Shown here piece by piece: positions 46,701 through 58,600 of a stretch of 64,000 nt of DNA (the first letter of the stretch is position 1; each line of letters starts with the position of its first letter). Both the position numbers and the translations under genes were made by a program. The stretch covers positions 8,168,157 through 8,232,156 of the forward strand of contig OZ007513.1 in NCBI GenBank assembly GCA_963931865.1. The letters are read 5' to 3'. The notes under the pieces are model-generated. The model ran no database searches. It saw only the letters and a program-made list of their open reading frames with translations, and was not told the origin of the DNA. The stretch comes from Axinella damicornis (lineage: Eukaryota > Porifera > Demospongiae > Axinellida > Axinellidae).

Positions 46701-49700
46701 GAAATTTCTTCTGAAGGCATTTCAGCCATTTATACGAAGATTTGCACTCACAAAAATTTCCTGCTGTACGGTATTGAAAAGAGTATACTTGTCCACTGGT
46801 ACGTAAATGTAGCATGGTGCCAGATTATTGCAAAGAGGTACTGAATGATTTTGTTGCTGTCTGTCATCAGAGGACTCCCCTGCACATGGCAGCTGACAGA
46901 GGAAGTGCTGACACGTTGAGATACCTTGTTGAGAAGGGAGCTGATGTCAACACCAAAGACGATTGCAGTGGAGTAAGTTGTTGAGACTACTGTTGATGTT
47001 TGGTGGGAGTGTAACCTGTATCGATTGTTGGTGAGGCACATGGTAGCCAGCAGCGTGTTCATAGCTCTGCATAGTTCTATGCAGGACGAGATACTTGCAT
47101 ACAGAGTCATTTGAGGATGAACCAATGCAATGCCAATACACCTGAATCATACATGTATTGTATAGGATCTACTACGTCGACGCGGAGGTTATGTGATTTA
47201 TCCTCCGCGGATCACTTCTGTTGGCAATTTTCATAAGTCTAGTCCCTTGGTCTGAAGGTCATAATTCAAATCTGCTAATAGTATGGATCCAACTGTCTGC
47301 TTGCACATGACATCACCTGCTGTTGCCAACGCGTTACCTACATGCATGCGGTTTGTACCACGCATGCACCTGGTGAGTACTTGGAAGCAAGAGTATGCAT
47401 CCTCAAATTCTTGCTAAACAAACTAATTACTTTTTAATACCGTATATCTTCTAAAAATTCGGCACCCCTTCACGCAAATGGGAAAAATTGTCTCTAATTT
47501 CGGCAAGGGAATTCCCAAATATTTCAGAATTTAATCTCTAATTGTAATGCGTTTTCGGCAGCTTGCCGTCCTGTCCAAGAGGCTTATACAAGCCCAGAGC
47601 CAGCCTGGAGAGAGATCTGTGAGTTCAGTGCTGCCTGAAAGCTCCAATCGCCAATCCACACGAGCCCCTGGAAGTTGACTGATTGCGTTCGATGTAGCTA
47701 CGTGCCACGTTGACCAGTTCATCCAATTCAGGGTGAAAGCCCTGCGCTGAAGTACACTCGCAAACCTCCGAGTCTTGCCCTGACCCTGAGAGTCAACGAC
47801 ATGGGGTGAGTACCGGGGGGGTATCGATCATACATAGCCTCCAGCTGCACAGTTCAAGATCTTTCGCTTCGTACGCCGACAATTCCGACGCAGGTGCTAG
47901 TTGAAAGTATGGAGTGTCACAGTCTGTACCAAGAAGAAAGACGCCCTACCGGCATAGCTGCTCGATCTTGACACTTACACTTGAATCTCGAGTGGAAAAA
48001 ATCCGACGGGCGACACTTCTAATTATTCGGCACTACTACATTTTGGTACAAATTTTGCGATTTTACTTATTTCAGCAAGGCTTATGAATAATTAATATAA
48101 ACCTGCCGAATTTTTAGAAGATATACGGTAACAGTGCCCAGTAGAGCACTTACCCCGTGTGCTATGTATAGGTTATATCCCTGGCCAGCGGGATATAAGA
48201 CCTGTTATATCCCACGGGAAAGGTCAGTGCTTGAGTGGAGCCGATGAAGTGCCAAGGGCGAAGCCCGAGGCACTTCCGAGGCGGAACAAAAGCACTGGCC
48301 TCTCCCAAGGGATATAACTAACTGATACTATGCTTAGGCGATTCTAAGGTGAGTACACTGTGTAGACATACGTAGATACTGTGGTGTAAATGTAGGCACT
48401 CACCGATCAGTGGCAGAGGCATCCGTGATACTTGACTGAGGCAGCGGTACAGGCACGAGCCCTTGGCTAGACTAACAAAGCCAGCTCTTCGCTTTCTCGT
48501 GCACGCGATCGCTTACAGGATGCGCGCGCAGCCGGCCACGGGATGTATGACCCGTTATTGCCCGCAAATACTGTAACCTGATTGGTTAGAATAGCCTAAG
48601 TATAGTATAATTCCGCTTGCCCCATGCATTGATTGCAGTGGGTCGCGCTGTTCGCAGCAACATTCAAATAAATTTGATTGCACGGACTTCTTTGGACTGG
48701 AAGCAAAACCTTTTTTTGCTTCGCCATAGATAATATAAACCGGAGGTGGATGTGAAACGGTATGTATCCGTGCAGAATACATGGAAATTCATTGAAACAA
48801 TCATTGCAGTGGGTATATCGGACTATTATAGGGAAAACTGCCATTCCACTGGCCAACTGGAGCGCCTTTGAGCACTGTCAAGGTTCGTTGGACATTTTTC
48901 CCAGTGGCTGCTATGTAGCTGGATTATGAACGAGCAGCTACGACCAAGTACACTAAGCAACCGCTGCGTCTATCTAACACAAACCTTTGTTACGGCAACG
49001 GAGGAAGGCAGCTGGTTGTTGACGATCGATCATTCTCAACTTCAGAAACCACGGATCACTGGGAGAAAATAGTTTTACAGTGGTAACTCGCCCCTTTCCC
49101 CACGAAAGAACGGAGCGGACCAGCAAACTTCTGTAAACTTACTGATACATCCGCTGCAATGAGTGTTTCACGCAAAATCGAATAAACGGAAGTTTCACAT
49201 CCACCTCCGGTTTATATTATCTATGGCTTCACCTATATCTTTACTCAGCCTGGATCTCTGGTCTGTGAGTTATGTAGATGCTCACTTAAGTTCTAAAATA
49301 AGCCTTTAAGAAGGCATTCACCTCTGGTTTTCGTACAACAGACGGAGAGACAGACACGTCAATCCCTCTATACCCCTGACTTGTGGTATATAAACATTCA
49401 ACTTGGTTTCCTTCTCTCCATCAGTGGACTCCCCTGCATTATGCAGCTACATGTCAGCGGAACAGTGCTGACAAAGTGAGATTGCTTGTTGATAAGGGAG
49501 CTGATGTCAACATCAAAGATGTTGATGGGGTAAGTGAATGAAACCAGTGCTGACTACATAGTAGTATTGCTGTTAGGTAGGAACTGGTAGGACGCAGTAT
49601 GGCAAGCAGTGTGCAGTTAGCTGTAAAAGACAAGAACTACTTGAGGTTGAAGATTGCAATGCCAAGGCTGTATAGTGTCCAATCTATAAGGTTCATCCGA

Positions 49701-50585
49701 ACTGCCATTCTCTCAATCTGAAGGCAGCGCTTCAAGTGTATTAATAGTTTGGATCCTTTCTTGTGAAGTTCCAGATTGGCTTCAGTTCAAATTCAAAAGG
49801 CATTCTCAGACTTGTTTCTCTAGGAGGTCAAAGGGCAAATTCCTTTTTTTAAGGCACACAGCCCTTCAACAGAAAAACCGAGGGCTGAGGCAGATTCGAG
49901 CCCAGGACTGAGGCTGAGTTTTTCTTCTTTCTAAACATTTTAACGCGAAGAAAAGCTGCACCAATTAGCAATATCTGCAAATAATATCATCGACCCTACA
50001 AAGAGAGAAAAAGGTAACAAAATGTAGGTTGCTACAATTGAGCACTGGAGACTCTCCCTCTATGCAATCGGGGAGCAGCAGTTGAAGCTTTGTGTAGGAA
50101 AAGTTTGCTAGCAATGACCACCGCGTGTTCCTCCGAACCAAGCTGTGTTGTTAAACCTCGCGTACTCGGTAAGCTATTATCTGTGGTGGAAGCTGTATAT
50201 TTCTGGCTTGCAGAAATGACGAGTGCAAGTTTCTGTGAGTCCAGTCCCACAATCCAGTCCTGAGTCCAGCCACTGAATAGCGATGGCCAGGTGTATGAAA
50301 TACGCACAGTCATGATGTCAAAAGCTGTTCCACCAGTGTCAACATTATGTACTATGGCCTCCACTAACCCAATGTGAAAGCACCTTCAAGGTCTACACAT
50401 GCCCACTGGTATATACACATAGTCCCAAAATCCTGAGATTGTTGCACTGAGGTAGTGAATGTTAGAATTTGTCTCTTCCTCTCTGTCAGTTGACTCCCTT
50501 GCATTGGGCAGCTGAGAGTGCTAATGTTGATGCAGTGAGAACTCTCTATGACAAGGGAGCTGTCAGCATTCAAGATAATAGTGGG
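43744..50585 (+). CDS. Ankyrin-repeat gene, module 1 (five exons)
   Basis: Exons: 43744-43942, 45668-45702, 46871-46972, 49425-49529 and 50490-50585; all joins keep frame through GT-AG introns. Exon 1 encodes a helical leader (ALEDLKKAIEDKDEDLFK, LAASGTLCYAAEAGVDSMME). Exon 2 is a 35-nt linker (LNKSYLPDGTK). Exons 3-5 each encode one ankyrin repeat of 32-35 residues: TPLHMAADRGSADTLRYLVE, TPLHYAATCQRNSADKVRLL and TPLHWAAESANVDAVRTLYD. The last exon ends in phase 0, as exons of the next module begin, so this may be the 5' part of one long gene reaching 63585, or a separate truncated duplicate. No upstream exon or start codon is certain. Ankyrin repeats mediate protein contacts; see the module 2 entry for the likely protein type. 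Confidence 0.7.
43995..44180. repeat. Degenerate copy of element E4 sequence
   Basis: Segments such as CACCCCTTCACGCAAAT and TTTTGGTACAAATTTTAC match element E4 at 47440-48128, but the ends are decayed. Confidence 0.5.
44371..44560. repeat. Imperfect direct repeat in intron
   Basis: Blocks near 44371-44426 and 44500-44550 share AGCTAGAGCAGC-like and GTCGAACAGTGAGTG-like segments about 130 bp apart. Confidence 0.5.
46401..46773. mobile_element. TA-flanked inverted-repeat element E5 (369 bp)
   Basis: The element 46403-46771 starts CCATGTAGCTGGAAATATTT, and its right end, read inward, starts CCGTACAGCAGGAAATTTTT. TA flanks both sides. The repeats are diverged, so this is an old insertion. A similar right end occurs near 51250-51297 without a clear partner. 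Confidence 0.6.
47438..48130. mobile_element. TA-flanked inverted-repeat element E4 (689 bp)
   Basis: The element 47440-48128 begins CCGTATATCTTCTAAAAATT and ends with its exact complement; the match continues through CGGCA. TA lies on both sides. Non-coding; sits in the intron between the first and second ankyrin exons of module 1. Confidence 0.85.
48150..48610. repeat. Complex repeat with GGGATATAA motifs
   Basis: Several GGTTATATCCC, GGGATATAAG and GTTATATCCCACGGG motifs surround a small hairpin with AAGTGCC and GGCACTT arms (about 48247-48277). It is probably part of an inverted-repeat transposon whose right end I could not fix. Confidence 0.4.
48723..49228. mobile_element. Inverted-repeat element CATAG (about 505 bp)
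   Basis: The left end at about 48724 starts CATAGATAATATAAACCGGA and the right end at about 49227 is its complement; the arm match is about 35 bp. The flanks read GCTTCGC and GCTTCAC, a candidate 7-8 bp duplication like that of hAT elements. An internal segment (about 49074-49152) is repeated at about 55594-55673. Confidence 0.7.
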
Positions 50586-51736
50586 GTAAGTCAATGAAAC
50601 TACTGCTGACTCCATGTCAGTATTGCTGTTTGCTAGGAGTGTAGTTATTACCCCTTTAGCCACTACTACAAGATGGCAAGCAGAGCTACTTACATACAGA
50701 ATGTTTTGAGTTCTCAGGTGTAGGTGTGACCACTGTACTGAAATTCGTGGTAGCTGTACACCATGAATCTCATACTTCAAGAACATTGAGCATTAATTAG
50801 TCATGACCGTTTTATGACATCATTTTATGGCCACTCCCACATCCACCACCACCATTGAAGAGAAATATACTATGTATATAGGCCATGTGTGATGTTTCAC
50901 TATTTTCGTGACTCATCGACAAATCACGAAATTTTCCACCAGATCTGGGTACCCCCAGATGACTGGACCCCGGTGACAAAAAACGAGGCCAGTAACTCTC
51001 GCCACAGCAAATCGATCAATACGGTTGCCATTCTCGCGTTAGCATGTTAGTTCTTCTCCAACACTGGCCTCCCACATGTCTTTTACTGACGAAGTAGCGT
51101 CGCACTCACGCTATACAGTGAAGCGCAATGTTGTACTTCAGACATCAAACCACGTGTACTAATTTTCATATTACGTCATCTGCACCGATAGCGCGAACGC
51201 AGGTGCCACGAAAATTAGAACCACGAAAATTAATTCTGATGACCATATCCAGCATTTCACAAAAATTTCCACCCACAAAAATAACCTGCTATACGGTATA
51301 CGTACATGTAGCTTAGGTTATGTGTGATGGGCTTCCTAGACTTCAAATATCTGGTAGCATTTACATAACGGCAGAAATCTCTCCCCGTCTAATGCGACAA
51401 AGTTTAAGAGTCCATGAATGATGCTAGATATAGTGACTCTGGACTCCATCAAACGGACAGAATACTGATCATGACAGTAGCATCTTTGCCATGTGGGAAA
51501 ACTAGTTCAAAAAAATGATAATTAGTGCCAAATTAATTCCAGTTCCATTCTGTTCCCGGTTATGTTATACCTTCATTGTGGCTTTTACTGTTGATATTGA
51601 GCTACAGCTAGGCTCTGGTGGGCTAAACTGGTTGATAGATGTCAATCGTGGGTGTAGACACGGCATTGCTATAACCCCAGCTTCTTTGTGTCCTCAGTTT
51701 TGTGATGAAAATATGTGCCTTATTTATCCTTTCTAG

Positions 51737-51815
51737 GTGGAGGACCTCAAGAAGGCCATCAAAGAAGGCCATATGGAGGCATTCAAGAAGCTATTACCCC
51801 AGGTTGAGGAGCTTA
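51737..51815 (+). pseudogene. Truncated leader exon interrupted by element E1
   Basis: After a CTAG acceptor the frame reads VEDLKKAIKEGHMEAFKKLL and PQVEEL, homologous to the leader exons at 43744 and 52606. It stops at the TA where element E1 copy b begins. The sequence after the element does not resume this exon; it matches the intron upstream of the next leader exon. The rest of the exon is therefore lost. Confidence 0.75.
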
Positions 51816-52435
51816 CCGTAGTCTCTCGAAAATACGCCCATGAGCGATGAACTTAGAGGCTGCTCAAAGAAGGGGGTGGGCGTATTGTCGAGGACCCCTC
51901 TCCCGAAAATAGGCCCACCCTTGACTCGAAAGTAGGCCCACCCAAGTACATGCAAATATACGAGAGCCATACTGCAACAGTATTCTATCCAAGGCTTTAC
52001 TACAGCTAATACTTCCGGAGTTTCTTAGTGAGCAGGAACAATCTCTTGGTGTGAGTAGCTCTTTGAGCTGCAGGAACAGAAGACAAGACACAGCAGGAGT
52101 GCTTGAATGACGTGGAGTGCGCAGACCATCTTCGAGGCTTGCTGCTTCCTAGAAATCCGTAGTCTGCTAGTGCTACGCTAGGCGATTGCACACACGAAGA
52201 CACAAATATGCAATGCACAGTGTGTCATGCAACATAATGAAATTCATTGCAAATAGTACCGCGATAGCCAGCCTTCATTTCTTAGTCCCACCTCTTTGAC
52301 AGTACTTCTTCCAGAGCTATTCAAGTGCTTTCCTGTTCGAGCTAATAGGCTGGGCGTACTTTCGAGTAATAAATGACCCTTTGCAACAACTTGTCACGAA
52401 AAAGGGGGTGGGCGTATTTTCGAGAGACTACGGTA
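51814..52435. mobile_element. TA-flanked inverted-repeat element E1, copy b (618 bp)
   Basis: The element 51816-52433 has the same ends as copy a (CCGTAGTCTCTCGAAAATAC) and similar interior, but in the reverse orientation. TA flanks both ends. Confidence 0.85.
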
Positions 52436-52605
52436 CTACTGTTGATGTTGAGCTACAGGTAGGTTCTGGTGGGTTAGCTAAACTGGTCGGTAGATGTCAA
52501 TCATGGGTGTTTATGTCATAGACACACTTTACTGTCACCCCAGCTTCTTTTCTGTCCTCAGTTTTGTGATGATGTTGCTGTCCTCATTTGTCCGTCCTAT
52601 ACTAG

Positions 52606-55600
52606 GTGGAAGTGCTGGAGGACCTCAAGAAGGCCATCAAGGAAGGTGATGTGTCACGGGTTGAGGAGCTTTTCCAGGATGATGATGACAGAAGGACAAG
52701 ACTAGCTGCTAGTGTCGCTCTGTGCTATGCTGCACGGGCTGGGTCCGTTCCAATGTTGAAGACCCTGATTCAGGTTCAGAAGGGTGTAGGTAGGCCAGTG
52801 ATGAATGTGTTTTGAGTTGTATTTCATACCGTAGTGCTCTATCACCAAACAAAAATAATTTCTCCAGATGACGCAAGATTCGAAAATACGTTTCAAAATT
52901 GTAGGAATAGTGTGTGCACAAGCGCTATGGCTCTTTGCACGTACGGAAGGACCTCTGCCGATTCATTGCACTTTGAGTGTGGAGCCACTCCCAAACAGGG
53001 ATTGCAGATACGTAGTAGAGCCTGTTGATCTTGCAAGTAGTGACAGCAAGCACTCAAATGACCCACCATCTCCACCATGCCAGATGATATCACCACCTTT
53101 CTACACCTTCTGCTTGCACTTTTTACACCCGCAATTGCGCCCAATACAAGCCAGCCACTGAATAAAATGACACCACGATAACAAGGTAAATTTTAGAGCA
53201 CTTGCGATACCAAGGGGATATCCAGGGGGTTCCGAAATACCCCTTCAGAGGAGGTGCAGCAACAGCAAGGCCAGAACCAACATCAAAGTCTTGAAGACTG
53301 CATACCATATTTCCGCGATCAAACACGACACTTGATTAGTGGCCGCTCTCGAATAATAGCCGCACCTCCCGAAGGGCTAAACGAAATAAGCACTGCCCTT
53401 GTTTAAGAGCCGCGGCTAGTATTTGAATGGTCGGTGGCGATCAATCAAAGCTCTTTGTCTAGACCTCAAGGACCGTGACTGTTTTGCTGTGAGTATGAAG
53501 AGAGAACAGATTGTTGGTGATTTTCCCCGAGAGCTGTCTAAGAACGTTTTTTGAGGCAAGGACCGTTTGGTTGAGATGATTATGATGGTGCTGCACGGCC
53601 CAGGCCTGAAAAAAACTTCTTTGTGCATACATGGTGCTCCAGTCTGCTCTTCGCTTCCTTGTTTATGCTGAGTTTAATAAACGCCGCTTTTGATTACCCT
53701 TGAATAGTAGCTGCAGTAAATCGTGTGATGAAATAAATAATAGCCACGGCCTTTGATCGCGGAAATACGGTAATATTATTTCCATCAGACTACTTCACTG
53801 GAGTTGTTGCTAGGCTGCCACCCATGACATGAAACAGTAGCATCTTTGCTTTTTGTAATGTTATCAAGAATGATCACCGCACACATGCAAAAGCAAGTAT
53901 CACACGTATTGACAGCAAAATAAACTTTAGCTACGGCAGTCAGCCGCAAAACTATTGAAAGCATCTTCTCTCATCTCTTCTGTTCATGCTGAGTAACATT
54001 TGATCTGAGGAGCATTCCAATCATGATATTTGTGTGCGTATATGTCCCATCAAATGTAAGGGAACTGGAAACAATACAAGCCATTTTAGATGCTCATTCA
54101 GTGCCTCCAAGTGTGTGGCTGCTATTTTGATATCAGGAGTACTGTACCTCACTTTCTTTGAGCTTTGGTTCTGTACCTGCATGGAAGTGGAAGAATGGGT
54201 AATCAGTGACATCCCAGGGATATTTAGTGGATGTTGGGGGAAGGAGCCCTACGTTTGGAGGTGAACATCTTATCAGGCAGGTGTGCAATAGACAGACAGA
54301 CTGAAGGCCGCTCATGGTCAGAGGTGTGCAGATTTAATGGATACTATTGTGGGGGCTGCATATAAGCACAACTACGTATGCTTGCTATTGCACCACCTTC
54401 ATCCACATCTTTCACGTCATTATTGATATCAGAACTTTCCTAGATCTCTGCCCTATTTCATTCCATGCAATATTAACACCAGCTGAAATTTAAATTCCAG
54501 TACCCCAAGAACAGAACTACATTTTGCTGGCACTCTAACCACATCTGTGTTGTTTCATGTACAGTATATTGTCGTGCCAGGTCATTACCTGATCTGTTTT
54601 CCCTCTAGGTGTCAATGCCACATCACGTATTGAGGTCAAAGGTCATAAGAAAATCCAAGAGGTAAATGAATGCTACTACAATTCCAGACTTGTATTGCTG
54701 GTTTGTCAATGAGTTTAAGTGTAGCTAATTGGTTACAACTCACAAGATAGAATTGTGTTACGTAGAGTCAGTGGTCTCGTTCCCAGTGAGCAACCGTGCA
54801 GCCACGAGTTGCGATCAGTGAACTTGTAGCGGCTAGCTAGCTAGCTAGCTAGCTATATAGCTCAGTCAGAAGTCGCACTTTCGCAGTCTTTGTTGCCGTG
54901 TGATAGCGCGCATCGCTGTATCCATTGAAGAGGTAGACATGTGAATGGTCTCCGTCCCTGTTGTAGCCATCCAAGGGGTACACAGTTCACTCTCACAACT
55001 AACTCGATCTTGACAGCTAGCTACAGTGCTTCATTGTCAAGCGAGCACGTGTGAATTATCATGAAGCAAGTAACTTTCAGTTAAAATTTGTAGAAGCGTT
55101 TATTTACGGCGTGACATATGCATATATACATACATACAGACGCTGCTCACGTTCTACACGTCTATGTAGGGCTTGCTCAGGCTCGCCACAATTAATGCAG
55201 TATAATGTTTGAGTACTTATGATTGGCCTACAGAGATTCTGACTACACCGCCGTAATTGCTATCGTGCCCTGACCTGAACGTAGAAGGTTGGTGCTGAAA
55301 CTCACCTTGGTGGTGGAGATATGAGTGCTTTTGTGTCGCCATTGGCCACCATTGCACAATTTTTCCCCTACCAGGAGTGTAACAATTGGGGGGGGGGGGG
55401 GGGGGGGGAGGTTTTACAAATCAAGACTTTCATACAAACAAATAACAGACATAAATGCTGTTACTGCATGCTAGCCCAATTGACTCAAAAGCCCCGTTTG
55501 CACATACTAAACCGTAAGCTGGATTAGAATAGAAGTGTGTGTACACACATGCCAGTTTAGCTCGTGTTCTCTCACAACTTGCGCTTCAGTGGCAGTTTTA

Positions 55601-58600
55601 CAGTGGTAACTCGCCCCTTTCCCCACGAAAGAACGGAGCGGACCAGCAAACTTCCGTAAACTTACTGTTACATCCGTGCCAGTTTAGCTCGTGTTCTCTC
55701 ACAACTTGTGCTTCAGTGGTTGTTATAGGCTGGACTACTTGTCATGAATGCTGACCGCTACAGCTGTTTACACACACCTCTTCGAAACTAATCCTCAATC
55801 CGGGTTCAACCCACATCCTGACGTAAGATACATAAACCAGTTTCCAATCCAGATTAGAGCATTTACACGGATCCAGTTTAGTTTAAAGCGGATCCTGAAC
55901 CGATTTAAATGCCTGGTGTAAATGGTCTTGGAAAACTACTAGCTTATTGGACACTACTAGCCCACCATTTTAGGCCCTGACAAAATCGGTTGCTGAAATA
56001 CCAGCCACAGCGTCTGGCCAACTTTCATTGTTGTGTTGGTGGTTTTGTTTCCCTTTCGTAGTGGACTCCCCTACATGTGGCAGCATGGTGTGGCAAAGTT
56101 CACACAGTGGAGTACCTCGTTCGCATTGGAGCGAAAGTCGACATGGAAGATGGTGATCAGGTGTGTGAATGAGACGAGTGCTGACTCCATATCACTGTTG
56201 CTGTTTGGATTATGTATAACATGGACCCCAAATTCCGAGAATATTGCATTGAGGTAGTGAATACTAGACCATGTTTCTTTCTCTCCATTAGCGGACTCCG
56301 CTGCATGTGGCAGCTGAGAGTGGCAATGTAGACATGGTGAGATTCCTCATTTGCAATGGAGCTGCTCTCTGCATCAAAAATAAGAATGGGGTAAGTGAAT
56401 GAAACTATCAATTATTTCCAAGATACAGGAAATTTTTGTGTTGAAAGTCTTTCGTGTGACAATTATTCATGTTGAAAAAATTTGCGAACTGCAGTGATCG
56501 ACGACTCTGACCTTGCTGTACTTGCCATTCTTTCACTAACACCCCGACCCAGCTTCTTCGGTAAAACTCGAGCTGGACCCATCATGGTCGTGGCAAGTGT
56601 AAGTAGCTAGCTACTTACCTATTCCGCTCCGCTCCTTCTCACCGTGTGCTCAATGTGCTGCCCCCGCATCTTGAACCTCTCCGTCCACTTGAGCGACACT
56701 TTGGCAGGTAGTTAGGTCTTGAGTCAGGCTGGAAGTCCATCGTTGAACGCAGCGAAACAGCAAGTGAGCCATGAATTGCGCAATCCCTTGTTACACTACT
56801 GGTAGGGAAATATTGTGCCAAGAATCTATAATTATAATGAAGGTTTGCATACTTAGGAAAGGTATATATAGGACTGTGGGCAAAGGCTTCCCACTTAACA
56901 CTCATGCAGTGGGTTTTGCAGTTGCTTCATGAATATACTTGCCTAGTCAGAGTGAATATACATGTACTTACCAGGCTGTGAATACATAAACATGAACGCA
57001 TTGGCCCAGCTATCAGCAAATCTACTGATGCCGATACTCTGCAGGAAGGTAATTATCAGCCCGATAACCGATCCGATTATCGGTGTATCACTAACCATTT
57101 TAACCATCCTTGCTTGGGCACTCTCTTCGGCTTTCACTGCCAGTACAGCTCATACGAAATGCCAACAAACATACTGACCACACAGTTGCGATCACTGTTG
57201 TTCACTGATGTGTATGTGCCAATGCTGATCACCGTGCTTGCAAAGTTGTGAGTGCTGTAAAAACATTTTGTCTTCCCTTCGGTCGCCATTGCTAGCTTCG
57301 ACTCAACTGAGCATGGTCATCATGTTACATTGATTGGAATGAGCTGTAAGCTATTATGTAGCTTGTGCTACCTGCGAGTGCACTGGCAACCAGTAGTGTG
57401 GTTTTCATTTGACAGTGAGTAAATAGCTAGCCCACTACTCTAACACAGTGCAGCCAGTTAGCTATAACTGTGGAAAAAAGTTTTCAGTCCAGTCCTTGTT
57501 TTATCAACCACCTCATCCTTACAATAATGCGTTGAGGTAGATTTTGTTTCTTCTTCTCCATCAGGGAACTCCCCTGCATGTTGCAGCTGAGAGTGGCAAA
57601 GTTGATGTGGTGAAATTCCTGTGTGAAAGGGGAGCTAATGTCAGCATCAAAGGTGGTGATGGGGTAAGTCAATGAGACTACTCAGTCTGCTGTCTCCATA
57701 TCAGTATTGTTGTTTTGTCAGGAGTATAATTACCACAGTAATTTCCTGTAGTATCTGCACATGGGCTAGTCTCGGTACCAGACCCTAACTCGGTACCAGA
57801 CCCTAACTTGCACACGGAGGTAGGGTCTGGTGCACTTGCATACATACACCGTTTATGGGATACGCTGACGTATACAGGTTTCCTGAGTGATAATTCAAGG
57901 CATTGATTAATATACAAGTAGATGCCAGAAAATTCAAAAGTGCATGCGCACGGCTACAGCTATATAGCTACAGGCAGTAGACCTTGCGATCCTTGTCAAC
58001 ATTGTTCCTGCCAGGTCAATGATTGCAAGAACCGACGGAACGTTCCAACTAGGAGAGCGCTACTGCAGCTTTGGACCGATTATGCAGAGCGAAGTAAGGC
58101 ACACCAGAATGCAGCTGATACCTGGCCATGTGTCATGTTACAAGATGTTTACATGTTTACAGTTACCTGATCCAGCACGAGCGCCTTCAGAGGGCTTATG
58201 ACAACAACAATAGACATCGGTGTGGAACCACTGTGGAAATAGCTACATGTAGCAAGCTAGTCGAACACAAGTGGTAGACTACCGTAGCAGAGGGACTTTC
58301 CAGCGTAGAAACGAAGACATCTTTCCCTTTCATAAACTCCTTCCCAGCTTCCAGCTCCTCAGGATTTGCTGTGGGGTATCCAAGCGTGGTGAACGTCTCT
58401 TTGATCGCTGTCTCTATCTCTCCGCTGTCACTCCAATTTGCGATTCGCACACGTGCGAGGGTCTGGTACCGAGACTACATATGGGCTTGTTTGCACATGC
58501 TCACCCTCAACATACCTAGTGAAATCTTATCGCTAGTAGTAAGTATTCATTGTGATGTTTGTATGTCAACATAATTGCACTGGAGCATAGGCCTGCACGA

